Assembly: GCA_029706075.1 (NCBI GenBank)
Contig: JAINUG010000070.1
Location: 62,001 to 126,000, forward strand
Length of the DNA: 64,000 nt
Direction of reading: 5' to 3'
Source of the DNA: Aldrovandia affinis
Taxonomy: Eukaryota > Chordata > Actinopteri > Notacanthiformes > Halosauridae
Each line of letters opens with the position of its first letter. Within the stretch, counting starts at the first letter, position 1. The notes under the pieces were generated by a model that worked only from the letters and a program-made list of their open reading frames with translations, searched no databases and was not told where the DNA came from. The position numbers were made by a program, and so were the translations under genes. Positions 21,401-29,099 of the stretch are shown piece by piece.

Positions 21401-23504
21401 ATGTATTGATGTTGAAAATTCTGGGAGCTCCACTGTCATGTTCCTACTCTCTCCACATCATGTGACCAATCCCCGGAAATGCATGTTTTAAATTTCCATG
21501 ACTTTTCAGGTTTTCCCTGACCCGCGGGAACCCTGCTAATAACACCGCCACAACATAACCAGAACTTCTGGTATTTCTTTAACTTTATATAAAGGTGTAC
21601 CTTTCGGTCAGACAGGGAACCATCTGGATTAAGTCTAAAGCCTCCCACAGGAAGAGTCTTCTTTGGGTCCACTTGACTGATTGAGTAATTCAGTTCTTCT
21701 GCAATTGCCCTGCAAGCTTAAGTAAACACAGAAAGAATTACATATAATTTGTTCTCCAATTTCAGACAAGAGACAACACAACTTAAACAAACAAGGTTAT
21801 CCACAGAACAATGAAAATCACAAATATGAATCTTAATAGACTGACAAGCTTAAAAAAAATGTACAGTAGACCCATAAAGACAAACCGAGCATTAAAATGT
21901 CACACTGTCCATTGATAGAAAATCTAAATATGATCAAAATAAGACAAAGAGGCAGATCTTAGTACAACTGCTAAAGAACACAATGTGGGGAAAATCAACA
22001 GGAAACTGAAAATGGGATGCATTGTTAGGAAAGTCAACGTAGGGAAAAAAATCGAATGAGATCCTGATTACCACAAACTAATAATCTGTTTCTTCTGTGA
22101 AAGCCCACTGTGTGCTGGCTTTCCTCCTTGCAATACTCTGAGCACATTGGCTATTGCCAGTTCCCATTTGCAGTGTTGGTGCACACCTCACACCACAGGA
22201 GTCGTATCGATAGTGTGCCAACAATTAGCCAAAAATGCCCCAAAACATTTTTGAAATAATTGGGACATCCCAGACGACAAAGACGAGATTTGCGATTGCG
22301 TGGCTGACCCCATCACATTATGAGAGCATTGGTGCTGACCGAATGGGGCTTTTATCCTGATCATGAACATTTGCCTGGAACACCTAAATCGAGGATTAAA
22401 TCATGAAGTGTCTGCTCCGTATTAGAGAAAACAAAGCTGATAAATGAATAACAGATTTTTTTTAAAGTCACAACAATCAGATCCATATCGGAGGAATGCC
22501 GACCCTGTGGTAAAAGACTTTCAGAGAGGTGCACCATCTGCTTAAATTTCACAATTCCAGTAGCATAATAACAGTGACAGTAGTGAGGACATTCTCCACA
22601 CTTCACCATGTGAAATCACATTTGCATTCAACTATACAGAGGAGAGACCAAAGACACATGCAGAGAGAAGTGGACATGAAAACAATCGCTACTGACTTTG
22701 TGTAGCAAAATTAGCTGATTTCTACAAGAAGTTTGAGGAGCACTGAAGCTGTGGGGAGAATGTGTGGGGATGAATGGAAAATTGTTGATACATTTTTTAT
22801 TTTACTAGTAAGCTGTATGTAGGCCTATAGACATGTTGATTATAGGTCGATGTACGGCTAGGAGCAATCTCTAATCACATGGAGTTGAATATCGATGAAT
22901 ATCGTCTTTCAGTAGCCTAACATCATTTTTTTCGGGGGGGGGGGGTGGTGTTAAATCAGCAAGTGTATTTATCACTTTATTACATTAATTAAATGTACTA
23001 ATATGTGCAGAAAGAGGTGAGCTTGTGCATTTTCTAAGCTTATGAAAGTGTTAAAATGCTAGCGTTTTTGGCTAGCCTTGAGAATCAAACATAAACACTC
23101 ATAACGTAATCAACATTGATTAATTCGCCTGATTTGCAATTAAATCAATTAGTTTTTTGTATTCGTTTTAGTATTTTGTATTGTGAGTGCTTCTCATTTA
23201 TACTTCTGACAATGGTACTGCAAATCAGACAGCTGTTAATATTCCCATTTCCCAAATACATTTTGTGAGATTTTACAACATGCTGTAGCACAGCTGTTTG
23301 TGCCATTCCATATACGGCCTGTACCTTTAAGCATTCCTTGGATTGTCCTCCCTTAAACATGGTAAAATATACTTCACATGCCAAAAAGTTGGACTTACCT
23401 GAACAGTAAAGTATGTCATCCCTTTTGCCTTCTACTGTCTTGGATACTAAAGACATCACCACAAAGACAAGGGTGACCTGAGGAACATGTGGTCCGCTTT
23501 TCAT
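44..23504 (-). CDS. cnpy1: Canopy family FGF-signalling regulator (cnpy1-like), four coding exons, 3' end outside window
   Basis: Seen: joining 23504-23399, 21716-21601, 1152-943 and 140-44 on the minus strand gives one open frame of 176 codons, with GT-AG borders and matching phases. It starts with a hydrophobic signal peptide (residues 1 to about 26) and then KRDD-LYCSAC. Five of the family's conserved cysteines are visible (34, 37, in LLEDVC, KFACEN and DKLCSE). Known: canopy proteins are small saposin-like ER or secreted proteins; zebrafish Cnpy1 acts in FGF receptor maturation. The text between the cysteines (QVDPKKT, GGFRLNPDGS, SDYAL, DPDTKEK) is canopy 1/2-like. The last exon, expected to carry the final cysteine and an ER-retention tail, lies before base 1. 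Inference: cnpy1 rather than cnpy2, because DKLCSE and the divergent middle resemble CNPY1. The 20 kb intron between exons 2 and 3 is packed with transposons. Family assignment is firm; the paralogue is less sure. Confidence 0.88.
141..942. other. cnpy1 intron, no recognised feature
   Basis: AT-rich, unique-looking sequence with poly-T tracts (about 601-613). No repeat or gene recognised. Confidence 0.6.
943..1152 (-). CDS. cnpy1: cnpy1 coding exon 3
   Basis: A 70-codon phase-0 exon between acceptor ATTTAATAG and donor GTAAGTAC. It encodes VPLARSETHL, the LLEDVC cysteine segment, SDYAL, DPDTKEK, KRFVPR and ends at LKFA, just before the next conserved cysteine. The order matches canopy 1/2 proteins. 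Confidence 0.9.
1339..2146 (+). pseudogene. hAT transposase C-terminal fragment (Charlie/ZBED5-GTF2IRD2 type)
   Basis: Reading across two frameshifts gives PEIHTFLDSKGKHQPELEDP, then LTDITSHLNALN, LNAIRAFQNKI, and finally an open frame from 1541 to a stop at 2144. That frame ends in a hATC-like dimerisation region (SFFVSTYTCEFTFSTMN..., LTNVHLECLTRI). This layout is typical of Charlie-like transposases and their domesticated relatives. The N-terminus and zinc finger are absent, and stop codons and frameshifts show it is dead. It lies in the cnpy1 intron, antisense to the gene. Confidence 0.75.
2167..3487 (-). mobile_element. Harbinger/PIF-type DNA transposon with Myb-like ORF
   Basis: Terminal inverted repeats GGGCCTCATGCATAAA and the matching reverse at 3472-3487 are flanked by a 3 bp CAG target duplication (2164-2166, 3488-3490). 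The GGGCCTCAT end and 3 bp duplication fit Harbinger. The 1321 bp element has no transposase. It keeps a minus-strand Myb/SANT-like reading frame (about 3212-2770) and is therefore non-autonomous. Confidence 0.85.
2767..3212 (-). pseudogene. Myb/SANT-like DNA-binding protein of Harbinger element, frameshifted
   Basis: From ATG at 3212 the frame reads MAKRAKK, then shifts in a run of eight A. It continues NFTESEIDVLV...KRKTAAWEQVTDSVN...VKKKWFDVKLSAKKRVIEYK, resembling the Myb_DNA-bind_5/NAIF1-like domain of Harbinger second proteins. A second frameshift near 2950 leads to LGEDKVDPLDARIASVIGDT. In active Harbingers this protein helps bring the transposase to the ends. Two frameshifts make it a probable pseudogene. 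Confidence 0.6.
3491..4896. other. cnpy1 intron, no recognised feature
   Basis: AT-rich, a T13 run at about 4300-4312. 114- and 60-codon frames have no recognisable family. Confidence 0.5.
4897..5449 (+). pseudogene. Mutator-like (Kolobok-type) transposase remnant, exon A
   Basis: Between acceptor TTTATTTCAACAG (4884-4896) and donor GTGAGTAC (5450) the forward frames encode a CPSC motif and GFWSSFLLY. After frameshifts come FDINVRMILL...GMGYAALT and FLGVLGIPAMHMKTYQESKR. This order (a CxxC block, yDIN, G-G, then IPxM-TY) resembles the Mutator-like transposase domain found in Kolobok-type elements. At least two single-base frameshifts disrupt it. The recognition is from memory of the family pattern, so it is moderate. 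Confidence 0.55.
5690..6369 (-). mobile_element. Nested hAT-Charlie-like transposon
   Basis: Ends CAGTGCTTCTCAA and TTTGAGAAACACTG are typical of hAT-Charlie, with the 8 bp duplication CTTTAGGC (5682-5689, 6370-6377). The 680 bp element is inserted in the larger hAT. It retains only the transposase N-terminus, on the minus strand. Confidence 0.88.
5895..6251 (-). CDS. BED-zinc-finger N-terminus of hAT transposase (truncated)
   Basis: From ATG at 6251 the frame reads MEKYLTGLKRKAERD, then YDEAYVALGFT, then a BED-type finger: CLLC near residue 55, SMKPNKLRRHLKTLHP. This is the N-terminal module of Charlie/ZBED5-type transposases, which binds element ends. The catalytic RNase H-like region and hATC are missing, so the 118-codon frame is a transposase relic. 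Confidence 0.7.
   Translation of the reverse strand: MEKYLTGLKRKAERDEDNETNKSHPKAKTRKYDEAYVALGFTVTTVGDEERPVCLLCLKMLAADSMKPNKLRRHLKTLHPNHADKPLEFLSENVRILPTIIPLCECYFRKPASTVSII
7980..8253 (+). pseudogene. Mutator-like transposase remnant, exon B
   Basis: Preceded by acceptor TCTATCCATTTTAG and followed by donor GTAAGTGC. Exon A leaves one G after GTA AGG; exon B begins TT, so the junction reads V-R-V-V-E-I-Q-H without breaking frame. It continues GLQALDNAAEHIRKAY...LPKLPKLLL, then shifts frame near 8100 into MAVMDRLWLDSTLVTLNAIK. The protein is not recognised on its own. Splice-phase agreement with exon A is the main reason to call it the same gene. Confidence 0.5.
8489..9127 (+). CDS. LINE ORF1 (coiled coil plus nucleic-acid-binding domain)
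   Basis: An uninterrupted 212-codon frame. Residues 1-55 are a heptad-rich coiled coil (LRATINQRDQRIELLEQRID), followed by DLEQYSRADDIIITGLD, CHIIPRKNN, FANRKHKVEML, VYVNEHLTKKN and ATWTRNGKVFIRL. The DDLEQYSR-I-GL block followed by a K/R-rich C-terminus is standard for ORF1 of Jockey/CR1-group LINEs, which coats the RNA. It precedes the endonuclease/RT region of the same element. No stop interrupts this ORF although ORF2 is broken. Confidence 0.75.
   Translation: MSEEISKVAKQQVNLMGLMEEVRELRATINQRDQRIELLEQRIDDLEQYSRADDIIITGLDTKHRSYARAAAGDRQGEDAPPEELHTLEQQVVQFMNSKNIHLESQQISACHIIPRKNNTNKPTIVVQFANRKHKVEMLRQSKKLKDTGVYVNEHLTKKNAEIARNGRVLRKQNKIQATWTRNGKVFIRLNGSPEQAKVVVRRNLRELDQYK
9310..12244 (+). 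pseudogene. LINE ORF2: APE endonuclease and reverse transcriptase, broken
   Basis: Open segments at 9310-9675 (endonuclease start), 9915-10097 (endonuclease SDH end), 10137-10874 (linker), 11226-11631 (RT motifs, FADD catalytic box at about 11430) and 11765-12244 (C-terminal domain). In-frame stops or indels lie between them, for example just after 9675 and around 10874 and 11640. The RT GVPQGS motif has L for S. No full-length protein can be made. Confidence 0.75.
12418..12452 (+). repeat. (ACT)n microsatellite, LINE tail
   Basis: About ten tandem ACT units directly after AATAAAGAC; probably the 3' terminal simple repeat of the upstream LINE. Confidence 0.8.
12530..13426 (-). mobile_element. 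Tigger/pogo-type DNA transposon, N-terminal remnant
   Basis: Inverted ends CAGGCAGTCCCCGGGTTACG and the reverse at 13407-13426 are flanked by TA on both sides. This end sequence is that of vertebrate Tigger elements. Minus-strand text includes KKRKTITMESKVREV and, in another frame, GETPSAIGKALGYSRSTI and ILNDKGRIMEHV, the CENP-B-type helix-turn-helix. The DDE catalytic part is deleted, and an (ATA)n tract sits at about 12745-12770. Confidence 0.85.
13655..14560 (-). mobile_element. hAT-type transposon fragment with BED-like finger
   Basis: Ends CAGGGCTGCCAGAT and inverted CAGTGTTGCCAGAT, with near-identical 8 bp flanks ATCGGCAA/ATCGGCGA. On the minus strand (about 14150-13830) the frames read MPKWGKYKKLY, a C..C pair and HATTNKHKS, the usual N-terminal finger of a fish hAT transposase. 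The rest of the transposase is missing, so this is an internal-deletion derivative. Confidence 0.75.
14569..15265. other. Unassigned intron segment
   Basis: Nothing certain. 14630-14830 contains GAAGCCATCTGGGTCAGGAG-like text of the kind found in inverted LINE RTs (the PDGFP block on the minus strand), so it may be a small L1 RT fragment. Confidence 0.4.
15269..16095. mobile_element. TIR DNA transposon (Harbinger-like or hAT-like), non-autonomous
   Basis: Inverted ends GGCCAGGTCCACACTAA at 15269 and 16095. A 3 bp TGA flank on both sides suggests Harbinger, though CTGAG can also be read as a duplication, so the superfamily is open. A minus-strand piece reads KDNQMAINLWKEIAETLNSD, which is Myb/MADF-like. 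No transposase. Confidence 0.65.
16099..16732. other. Unassigned intron segment
   Basis: No repeat ends or known protein motifs. The last 40 bases before the PLE repeat could belong to the PLE but are not duplicated at its 3' end. Confidence 0.4.
16733..17161 (+). repeat. 5' pseudo-LTR of PLE
   Basis: 429 bp, matched almost base for base by 20066-20496. It contains the hammerhead-like fold at 17056-17096 and AATAAA at 17105-17110. Confidence 0.92.
17056..17096 (+). ncRNA. Hammerhead-ribozyme-like motif, 5' pseudo-LTR
   Basis: AACGAAC (17056-17062) pairs perfectly with GTTCGTT (17090-17096) as stem I. CTGAAGA (17063-17069) fits the CUGANGA core; GAA at 17080-17082 fits core box 2. ACGCGT (17083-17088) is a palindrome usable as a short or dimeric stem III, and T17089 would be the cleavage-site base. 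Stem II (17070-17079) pairs poorly. Known: PLE pseudo-LTRs carry hammerheads. Activity is doubtful because of stem II. Confidence 0.55.
17299..18151 (+). pseudogene. PLE N-terminal coding region, interrupted
   Basis: From ATG at 17299 (MSKSTLETGARKQ) the frame runs to a stop at 17710. It includes RLKWHSIALSEYWR, PRGLRINKRPTL and FLKKWEQVLNKCSLDLTLL, the usual N-terminal block of Neptune-type PLEs. Beyond it, other frames carry an acidic/basic stretch (ELKAYKIKKFERD) and an RG-rich segment (RGRRGRGGGRD) up to the RT start. A stop near 17765 and frame changes show this part is broken. Confidence 0.65.
18145..20092 (+). pseudogene. PLE reverse transcriptase, frameshifted and without GIY-YIG domain
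   Basis: Frame 1 (18145-19353) has IIIKPADKGGSIVVM, LYLLPKIHK, GRPIISSNGS, TFDVESLYTNIPH and EGTSMGSPFAPNYANLFM. A frameshift near 19200-19250 moves to the second frame, which has the catalytic RYIDDILVVF at about 19258, then IHFLDLLIS, SIFRKETDRN, RAKSKDRQLL and the YRCGRCTHC linker. Telomerase-like PLE RTs have this motif order. The text then reads EFINCLSTHV and passes straight into the 3' repeat, so the GIY-YIG endonuclease that normally follows is absent. Confidence 0.85.
20066..20496 (+). repeat. 3' pseudo-LTR of PLE
   Basis: 431 bp copy of the 5' repeat. It begins inside the PLE reading frame and ends directly against a 5'-truncated CR1-like LINE. It carries the same hammerhead-like fold at 20391-20431. 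Confidence 0.92.
20391..20431 (+). ncRNA. Hammerhead-ribozyme-like motif, 3' pseudo-LTR
   Basis: Identical to the copy in the 5' repeat: stem I 20391-20397/20425-20431, CTGAAGA at 20398-20404, GAA at 20415-20417, ACGCGT at 20418-20423, candidate cleavage after T20424. Same weak stem II. Confidence 0.55.
20497..21040 (+). mobile_element. CR1-like LINE 3' fragment, copy 1
   Basis: RT C-terminal text ([55 protein letters not shown]) and then a 3' UTR ending GTATTCTTATGTTCTT. The 5' truncation falls exactly at the PLE 3' repeat. Same family as the copies at 26240, 44862 and 57962. Confidence 0.85.
21601..21716 (-). CDS. cnpy1: cnpy1 coding exon 2
   Basis: The exon begins CT after an ACTTAAG acceptor and completes the Ala codon split from exon 1. 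It encodes CRAIAEEL...SQVDPKKT...GGFRLNPDGSLSDRK and ends before the donor GTACACC in phase 0. The CxxC spacing across the exon 1-2 junction (C34, C37) is the canopy signature. Confidence 0.88.
21717..23398. other. cnpy1 intron 1, no recognised feature
   Basis: No gene or transposon recognised. A G11 run lies at about 22937-22947. Confidence 0.5.
23399..23504 (-). CDS. cnpy1: cnpy1 coding exon 1 (start codon, signal peptide)
   Basis: ATG at 23504-23502 opens a hydrophobic signal peptide followed by EGKRDDILYCS. The donor GTAAGTCC follows at 23398. An acceptor-like TTCATCCACAG lies 4 bases upstream of the ATG, so the first exon of the mRNA is probably non-coding and further upstream (higher coordinates). 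An in-frame ATG lies 10 codons further up, but it falls in the presumed intron and would mask the signal peptide. Confidence 0.85.
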
Positions 23505-23769
23505 TTTCTGTGGATGAAAAAAGCAGGACATGAATTAATTTCATTGGTGTTCTTTTAGTGGACGGAACGACCATGTCTCTGATGAGGTCAGTGATAAAAA
23601 ATACCCTTCCTGTGTAATCTCTCTCTCTACCACCTCCGTATTATCATAGATTTCTAAACATCTCACCTTTCACGAAACATGCATGCAATAAATAAAAAGA
23701 AGACAGCAAATATGAGGAAATTCCAGACAATAGTCCACAGTCCATTACATCAGGTCCTCCAAACAGTCC

Positions 23770-23895
23770 ATATATGCCATTTAGCAGAATCTTTTATCCA
23801 AAGCGACTTGCAGTTATGAATGCATACATTTTTCAGTATTCCCAATGGGAATCGAACCCACAAGCGCCATGCTCTACCTACTGAGCCACACAGAC
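23770..23895 (-). repeat. tRNA-related short repeat with GCGACTTG core
   Basis: TTTAGCAGAATCTTTTATCC and AAAGCGACTTGCA, then GGGAATCGAACCC (an inverted B box) and GCCATGCTCTACC. This conserved fish repeat also occurs at 34943, 45840 and 63168. Confidence 0.65.
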
Positions 23896-24136
23896 AACCA
23901 GTCCAGAGTAAAGTTTACAAAAAAATAAACTTCCACACACAATCTTCAAACACAAGCCACCAAAGACACTGCATTCCCAAATCTCCTCTCCTCCTACAGC
24001 CCTGGGAGAAGCTCCTTAAATAGTGTGCACACCTTCCCAATTGCTTTCCAGTGTGTTACTTTTCACCTCCGGTAGGCTGCAGGTGAGTGTGGTACCATCA
24101 AGTGTCCAGCAGATTTCCTTAAAGGTTGGATACGTA

Positions 24137-24649
24137 CAGGTAACTGCCAAAATACAGTGTCTTAATAAGCAAGCCGTCATAACAGATTAAATGTGCCTTT
24201 GCATAGATTCTACAAGTGTCTGGAACTCTATTAGAGGGATGCAATGCCATTATTCCACACGTAATTTGGTGTTTTGTTGATGGTGGTGGAAAATATTCTC
24301 AGGCACTTTCAGAAACTCTCAAAAGTGTTAAATTGGGTTGAGATCTGGTGACTGAGACAGCCAGCATATGGTTTACATAATTTTCATGCTCATCAAACCA
24401 TTCAGTGACCACTCGTGCCCTATGGATGGGGGCATTGTCATCCTGGAAGAGACCACTCCCATCTGGAATGTTTCACCATAGGATGAAGGTGATCACTCAG
24501 AATGGCTTTGTATGTATTGGGGTTTACCTTTGGGAGTCTAAGGGGTTGCGTGGACCTAAACCATGCCATGAAAATGCACCCCACACCATAACAGAGCTGT
24601 CAGAACCCTTCATTTGCTCAAGCACTTCCTTTATTTGGGAAGTTACCTG
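24137..24649 (-). mobile_element. Internally deleted Tc1-like transposon
   Basis: Ends CAGGTAACTGCCAAAATA and inverted AAGTTACCTG lie between TA dinucleotides (24135-24136, 24650-24651). This is the widespread fish Tc1 family whose ends begin TACAGGTAACTGCC. The minus strand encodes a transposase fragment (SVMVWGAFSWHGLGPRNPL, then SDHLHPM, then a frameshifted IPLIEFQTLVESM end). About 500 bp remains of the usual 1.6 kb, so it is dead. Confidence 0.8.
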
Positions 24650-25061
24650 TATCACCCCTCCATGACACATCACAGCACTCTTCCTCTCCTGGCTTTACAA
24701 TAAGTACAAACTGACCTGAAAATATCAGGGTTCAAGATGCTTCCTCCAGGCCGTTGCATCCATGCCTTGCACAGGGGGGTTTATATGAAGGTAAATATTA
24801 ATTAGCATTTAGTCAGCATAGTTAGCATTTAGTTCATTTAGTTAAAGAGCTTATTAATGTTATCAGATGGTTCCCAGAGTGAAGCAGAGGGCATTTCAAG
24901 AAAAGGTAGATCAATGCGTTCTTCATTTGAGAAAAACGAAATCAGCCTTTACATTAAAACAGATGGAGGATACAAAGCCACCAAGCATATTGATTTATGT
25001 GCCCTGCGCAATTATACATTTCTCAATTCTGAATTAGCAAACCTTTAAAAGTACAATCTAA

Positions 25062-25833
25062 GGCTGTGTTCGAAACCGCTCCCTATTCACTATATAGTGC
25101 ACTATATAGTGTGTACGCCATTTTGTAGTGTGCGACAAATTCTAAACTGTTAATTTCGTTCACTATATAGTGAACGAGAAAATACCCACAATTCACCGTG
25201 ATTTGTAGTGAACAGAGAATGTACCCTACAATTTCTCCCGTGTACCACAATGCAATGCGGTCATGTCATACCGTCATACATACGCCTCCGTTTATGCCTC
25301 AAGAACAAAAGTTGAGCCAACAGCAGTAAAACAGAAACAGGAATCATGGTGGTAACGTTAGCTAACTGCTTTAGCCACCGATAGCTACCGTTATTATCGC
25401 TATGGGAGTTGGTGCTAGTCGTGAGCTCGTGAGTTATCCTAACGTTATTTTCTCCACAGGAGCTAGTTAGCTCACGACTTCCATAACGGTAGCTATTGGT
25501 GGCTAAAGCAGTGGCTAGCAGACAGCACCACAGTTGACAAAACCACACTTGCACATCATTAGAATTTCAACAATTTATTTGGGATTTAACATTCAAAACT
25601 GAACATGCAAACCCGATACCACCTGAGTACATTTAAACCTGAGTGCTCGGTTTGTTTAGGCAATACTGGGCGCATCCGCTTGCGTCACCTGAATATCCGG
25701 CACTTTTTTTTGACGCAAATTACGTTCAGTTGTAGTATCCGAAAACAGTTTGTCGTTCGCTACATAGTACACTATATAGTAAACACTATATAGGGAATAG
25801 GGAATAGGGAACGAGTGAGTTTCGAACACAGCC
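25062..25833. mobile_element. Harbinger-like MITE with internal hairpin
   Basis: Inverted ends GGCTGTGTTCGAAAC at both borders, 3 bp TAA duplication (25059-25061, 25834-25836). Near the ends are the palindromic units CACTATATAGTG. Inside, 25363-25389 and 25483-25509 are inverted copies (GCTTTAGCCACCGATAGC versus GCTATTGGTGGCTAAAGC). No coding sequence recognised. Confidence 0.8.
25363..25509. repeat. 27 bp inverted repeat (foldback) inside MITE
   Basis: Arms 25363-25389 and 25483-25509 are near-perfect reverse complements, separated by about 93 bp. The transcript could form a long hairpin. Confidence 0.85.
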
Positions 25834-26239
25834 TAAGTCATATAATCCTTTTTTGGGGGCCATGTCTCATTAGGCCATGAAGGTTAGTGCCACAGAGTTA
25901 TTTTTTGGGGCTGTGGAGAGAAACTCATCTGACATATAATTAATATATTATGTTCGTAGCTAGGCAGCTAGCTAGTTGTACAGCTGAGCGAGCAATGCTT
26001 ATTCGTAGCTAGCCACCAAGCTGTAATGTAATGACGTTTAATTATTTAAGAATTATTTAATGTTTAAGAATTCCAATGACATCACCCGGACATGTCATTC
26101 TTCGCAACCGGACACATTTTTCTTCTGGGTTTTATCACTCAGGAATGCAAGCTCGTCATGTTGGCATAGCAACTACAGTCTAAAATTCCGATTACGTCAC
26201 CCGGACAAATTCCTGAGCAGCCGGACACATTTTGGGGTG

Positions 26240-27302
26240 ACAGTACCACATGAGAGGCTCATTGCTAAAATGATTTCAGTAGGAATTGCAGGAGTAGTTT
26301 CAGAGTGGGTTCATAATTGGCTGCCAGGGCGAATACAAAGAGTAACAGTAGGTGGGGCCGTATCTGACATCGGTGCTGTCGGCAGTGGTGTCCTGCAAGG
26401 ACTGCTCTGCTCTTCCTTATTTGCATAAATTATCTTGATATGGATGTTAGTAGAAAAATTGTTACATTTGCAGATGATACTAAACTCGGGGGTTTGGCGA
26501 ACAGGTGGAATCGACTAAAGTAATCCAAGATGATTTAAACAAAATCCAAGAATGGGCAGATACGTGGCAGATGACATTCAATATTGCTAAATGTAAAGTT
26601 ATGCATGTGGGAAATAAAAACATTAGACAGGAGTATTTTATGGGAGGAGAAAAATGTGTAGGTGTTCAATTTGAAAAAGACTTAGGCTTTGATCAATTAC
26701 AATTCCTATCTGCATCAAAGCAGTGTGCTACAGCAGTGAAAAAAAACAAAAAGTATTGAGTATAAATCAAAGGAGGTTATATTAATGTTACATAATGCCT
26801 TTGTCAGACCTCACTTAGAATACTGTGTGCAGTTCTGGGCACTACACTACAAGAAAGATATAGAAGCTCTTGAAAAAGTTCAAAGAAGGGCAACTAAACT
26901 GATACCTGGTAAGAAAGGTCAAAGTTATGAGGATAGACTTAAGGCACTCAATCTATTTAAGCTTAGCAAGCGGAGACTTAGGGAGGATTTGATTGAGGTT
27001 TTTAAATTCCTAAAACGGATTAACAAAGTGAATTACCAAAGATTTTTTAAGATAAGTGGGGTCAGCAGAACAAGAAGCCACAGGTGGAAATTAGTTAAAG
27101 GCAAATTCCGCACAGATATTAGGAAGTTTTTCTTTACACAGAGAGTTGTCAATGCCTGAAACAGCTTGCCAGGTCGGGTAGTAGAGGCCCAACACTTGGG
27201 CTATTCAAGTCCAGGCTAGATGCAGTACTAGATACTTTTTAGATTAGGACATAATGAGCCTAGATGGGCTGAACGGCCCGTTCTCGTCATTATGTATTCT
27301 TA
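26240..27302 (+). mobile_element. CR1-like LINE 3' fragment, copy 2
   Basis: Starts in the RT (VPHERLIAKMISVGIAGVV, then FADDTKLGG at about 26470), continues through [16 protein letters not shown] to the C-terminal HLEYCVQFW block and the GTATTCTTAT 3' end. Frameshifts break the RT (LQGLLCSS where GVPQGS would be). Followed by (AACAT)n at 27303-27326. Confidence 0.85.
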
Positions 27303-27326
27303 TAACATAACATAACATAACATAAG
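27303..27326 (+). repeat. (AACAT)n microsatellite
   Basis: Four to five tandem pentamers directly after the LINE 3' end, probably grown from its tail. Confidence 0.8.
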
Positions 27327-27799
27327 GGGAAGACGATGTTCTTAAACAAATGATTTAATAATATTTTCAACATCCAAACACAGGTAAATAACTACAAATG
27401 AACATTTAATTATGAATTATATATAGCAGGAAGCATCCTATGGAGACAGATTTCAGCCTAAATATACATGTAATGTTACAATCTTAAAGAAACCCATATG
27501 TAATAGATGGATTGGAAAAATAAAATCAGCACTGTACAAAAATCTGGAATTTTCTCATGTTACGAATATAGATGAACTTTTTCGCCTTCAACTCTCAATT
27601 TATGCTTGTGCAAATTGCGGTTTGCAGGTTTGTGGATCATACATTAACATGCAGACTTTTAATAGTCCTGTGGCACCAGTTGCAAACACTATGAATTATA
27701 TTACATGCTCTGAGCTAGGCTACTAGGAAAAGTCAGCTGTCATTCATAGGCGGGAGTAAGAGGGTCTCCAGTTTTATTTTCAGAATAAAAGTTTTCATT

Positions 27800-27985
27800 A
27801 GGGGCACCCAAATGGCACAACATGTAAAGACACATTTTGCCCACTGTGGCCGGGGTTCGATCCTGGGCTGTGCCTGCTTTTGGGGTGGCGATTAGCTGTC
27901 CACCCCCAAGGGAAGGGGGGAAGGAAGCCGGCACAGCTCGCTGCAGGCATAGAAAACTTCCCTGCGTGTATCAGAATCATGGTTG
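27800..27985 (+). repeat. tRNA-derived SINE fragment
   Basis: GGGGTTCGATCCTGG (B box) followed by GTGGCGATTAGCTGTCC and the GGGAAGG...AAGCCGGCAC body of the SINE family seen at 27988. 5' part diverged, 3' end truncated. Confidence 0.7.
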
Positions 27986-27987
27986 AC

Positions 27988-28334
27988 GGCCTCCCGCGTG
28001 GTCTAGTGGTTTCAACGTCCGATGCTGGCCATGGCGACTGGGGTTCGATTCCCCGGCCGCGCCAGAGTCGGCTCCTGCCGGGAGTGCCACCGGGGGTGGC
28101 AATTGACTGTCCGTCCCAGGGAGGGGGGAGGGAAGCCGACAAGACGTTCGCTGTGCACAGGAGTGGCTCTGGGGTGCCGGAGTTATGGTCGTTAGCTTGA
28201 CGAGTGTGGTCTCGGGGGAGACGATACTTTGTCGCCGCCAATCACAGGGCTACAGCAGCGAACTATGAGGGAGGGATTGACCTGAACATAGCGGGTGTAA
28301 GTGGCTACCAAATTGGCAGAAAAACTGGATAAAG
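27988..28334 (+). repeat. tRNA-derived SINE, full-length copy
   Basis: tRNA-like head with A box TGGTCTAGTGG (27999-28009) and B box GGTTCGATTCC (28042-28052), a G/C-rich body, and tail CTACCAAATTGGCAGAAAAA then CTGG. The head resembles tRNA-Glu/Asp. The boxes would allow RNA polymerase III transcription. Related copies lie at 28400, 28731, 40423, 53561, 60490 and 62850. Confidence 0.85.
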
Positions 28335-28399
28335 AAGCAATCAGAAACTACATTTTAAGAATCATGGTTGACAGCTTGGCGGGGGGTGTTTTATACATT

Positions 28400-28730
28400 T
28401 ATTTTTCCGATTTTACCCCGTTTTTTTCCCAATTTGGTAGCTAATTACTCCCGCTGTGCTTAGTTCAATCCCCTCCCTCATAGTTCGCTGCCCTAGCCCT
28501 GTGACTGGCAGTGACAATGGCGAAGCGCTGCCTCCTCCGAGACAGCACTCGTCGTGCTGTCGACTGTAATTCCGGCACCCCAGAACCACTCCTGTGTGCA
28601 GCGAACTGTGTCGGCTTCCCTGGGGTGGACAACCAATTGCCGCCCTGGTGGCACTCCCGGCCAGAGCCGACTCTGGCGCAACGTGGAATCGAACCCAGGT
28701 CGCCGTGGCCAGCGTCGGACATTGGCGGGG
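28400..28730 (-). repeat. tRNA-derived SINE, inverted copy
   Basis: Reverse complement of the 27988 copy: starts CCCAATTTGGTAGCTAATTA and ends GGAATCGAACCC. It forms an inverted pair with its neighbour 66 bp away. Confidence 0.8.
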
Positions 28731-29095
28731 CCATTTTTTCAATTTATTTTGTTTTCCAATTTGGTGGCCAATTGTACCCTCTATTATTCCAACTATCCCC
28801 ACCACAAGCAAGGCCACTCTGGTACCGGTAGTGGCAGGAATGGCGAACCGCCTCCTCTGAGACAGAACTCGTTCAGTGCTGACCATGAATCCGATACAAT
28901 CAGAGAAGCTTTTCCTGTCCATGCGGCGAGCTCATGCATTCCCTCCCCCCTCCCTCGGGCAGACAACCAATTTCCGCCCCCTAGCAGCACTCCCGGCCAG
29001 AGCTAGACTGGCGCAGCTGGGAAACCAAACCCTGGCCACAGTGGGCAACTTGCAATCCAGGTGAGTACCTTTACCATTACACTATCCGGGGGTCC
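28731..29095 (-). repeat. tRNA-derived SINE, second inverted copy, diverged
   Basis: CCAATTTGGTGGCCAATTGT at the left, CACTCCCGGCCAGAGC in the middle, and a damaged tRNA-like head (CATTACACTATCCGGGGGTC) at the right. Confidence 0.7.
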
Positions 29096-29099
29096 AGCA

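Noticed and set aside
22937..22947. G-quadruplex
   Set aside because: A single G run is a homopolymer; no further nearby G tracts to make a clear four-tract motif.
27999..28052. Functional tRNA gene
   Set aside because: A and B boxes are present, but the acceptor and anticodon stems do not close and the sequence continues into a SINE body; the same head occurs in several copies.
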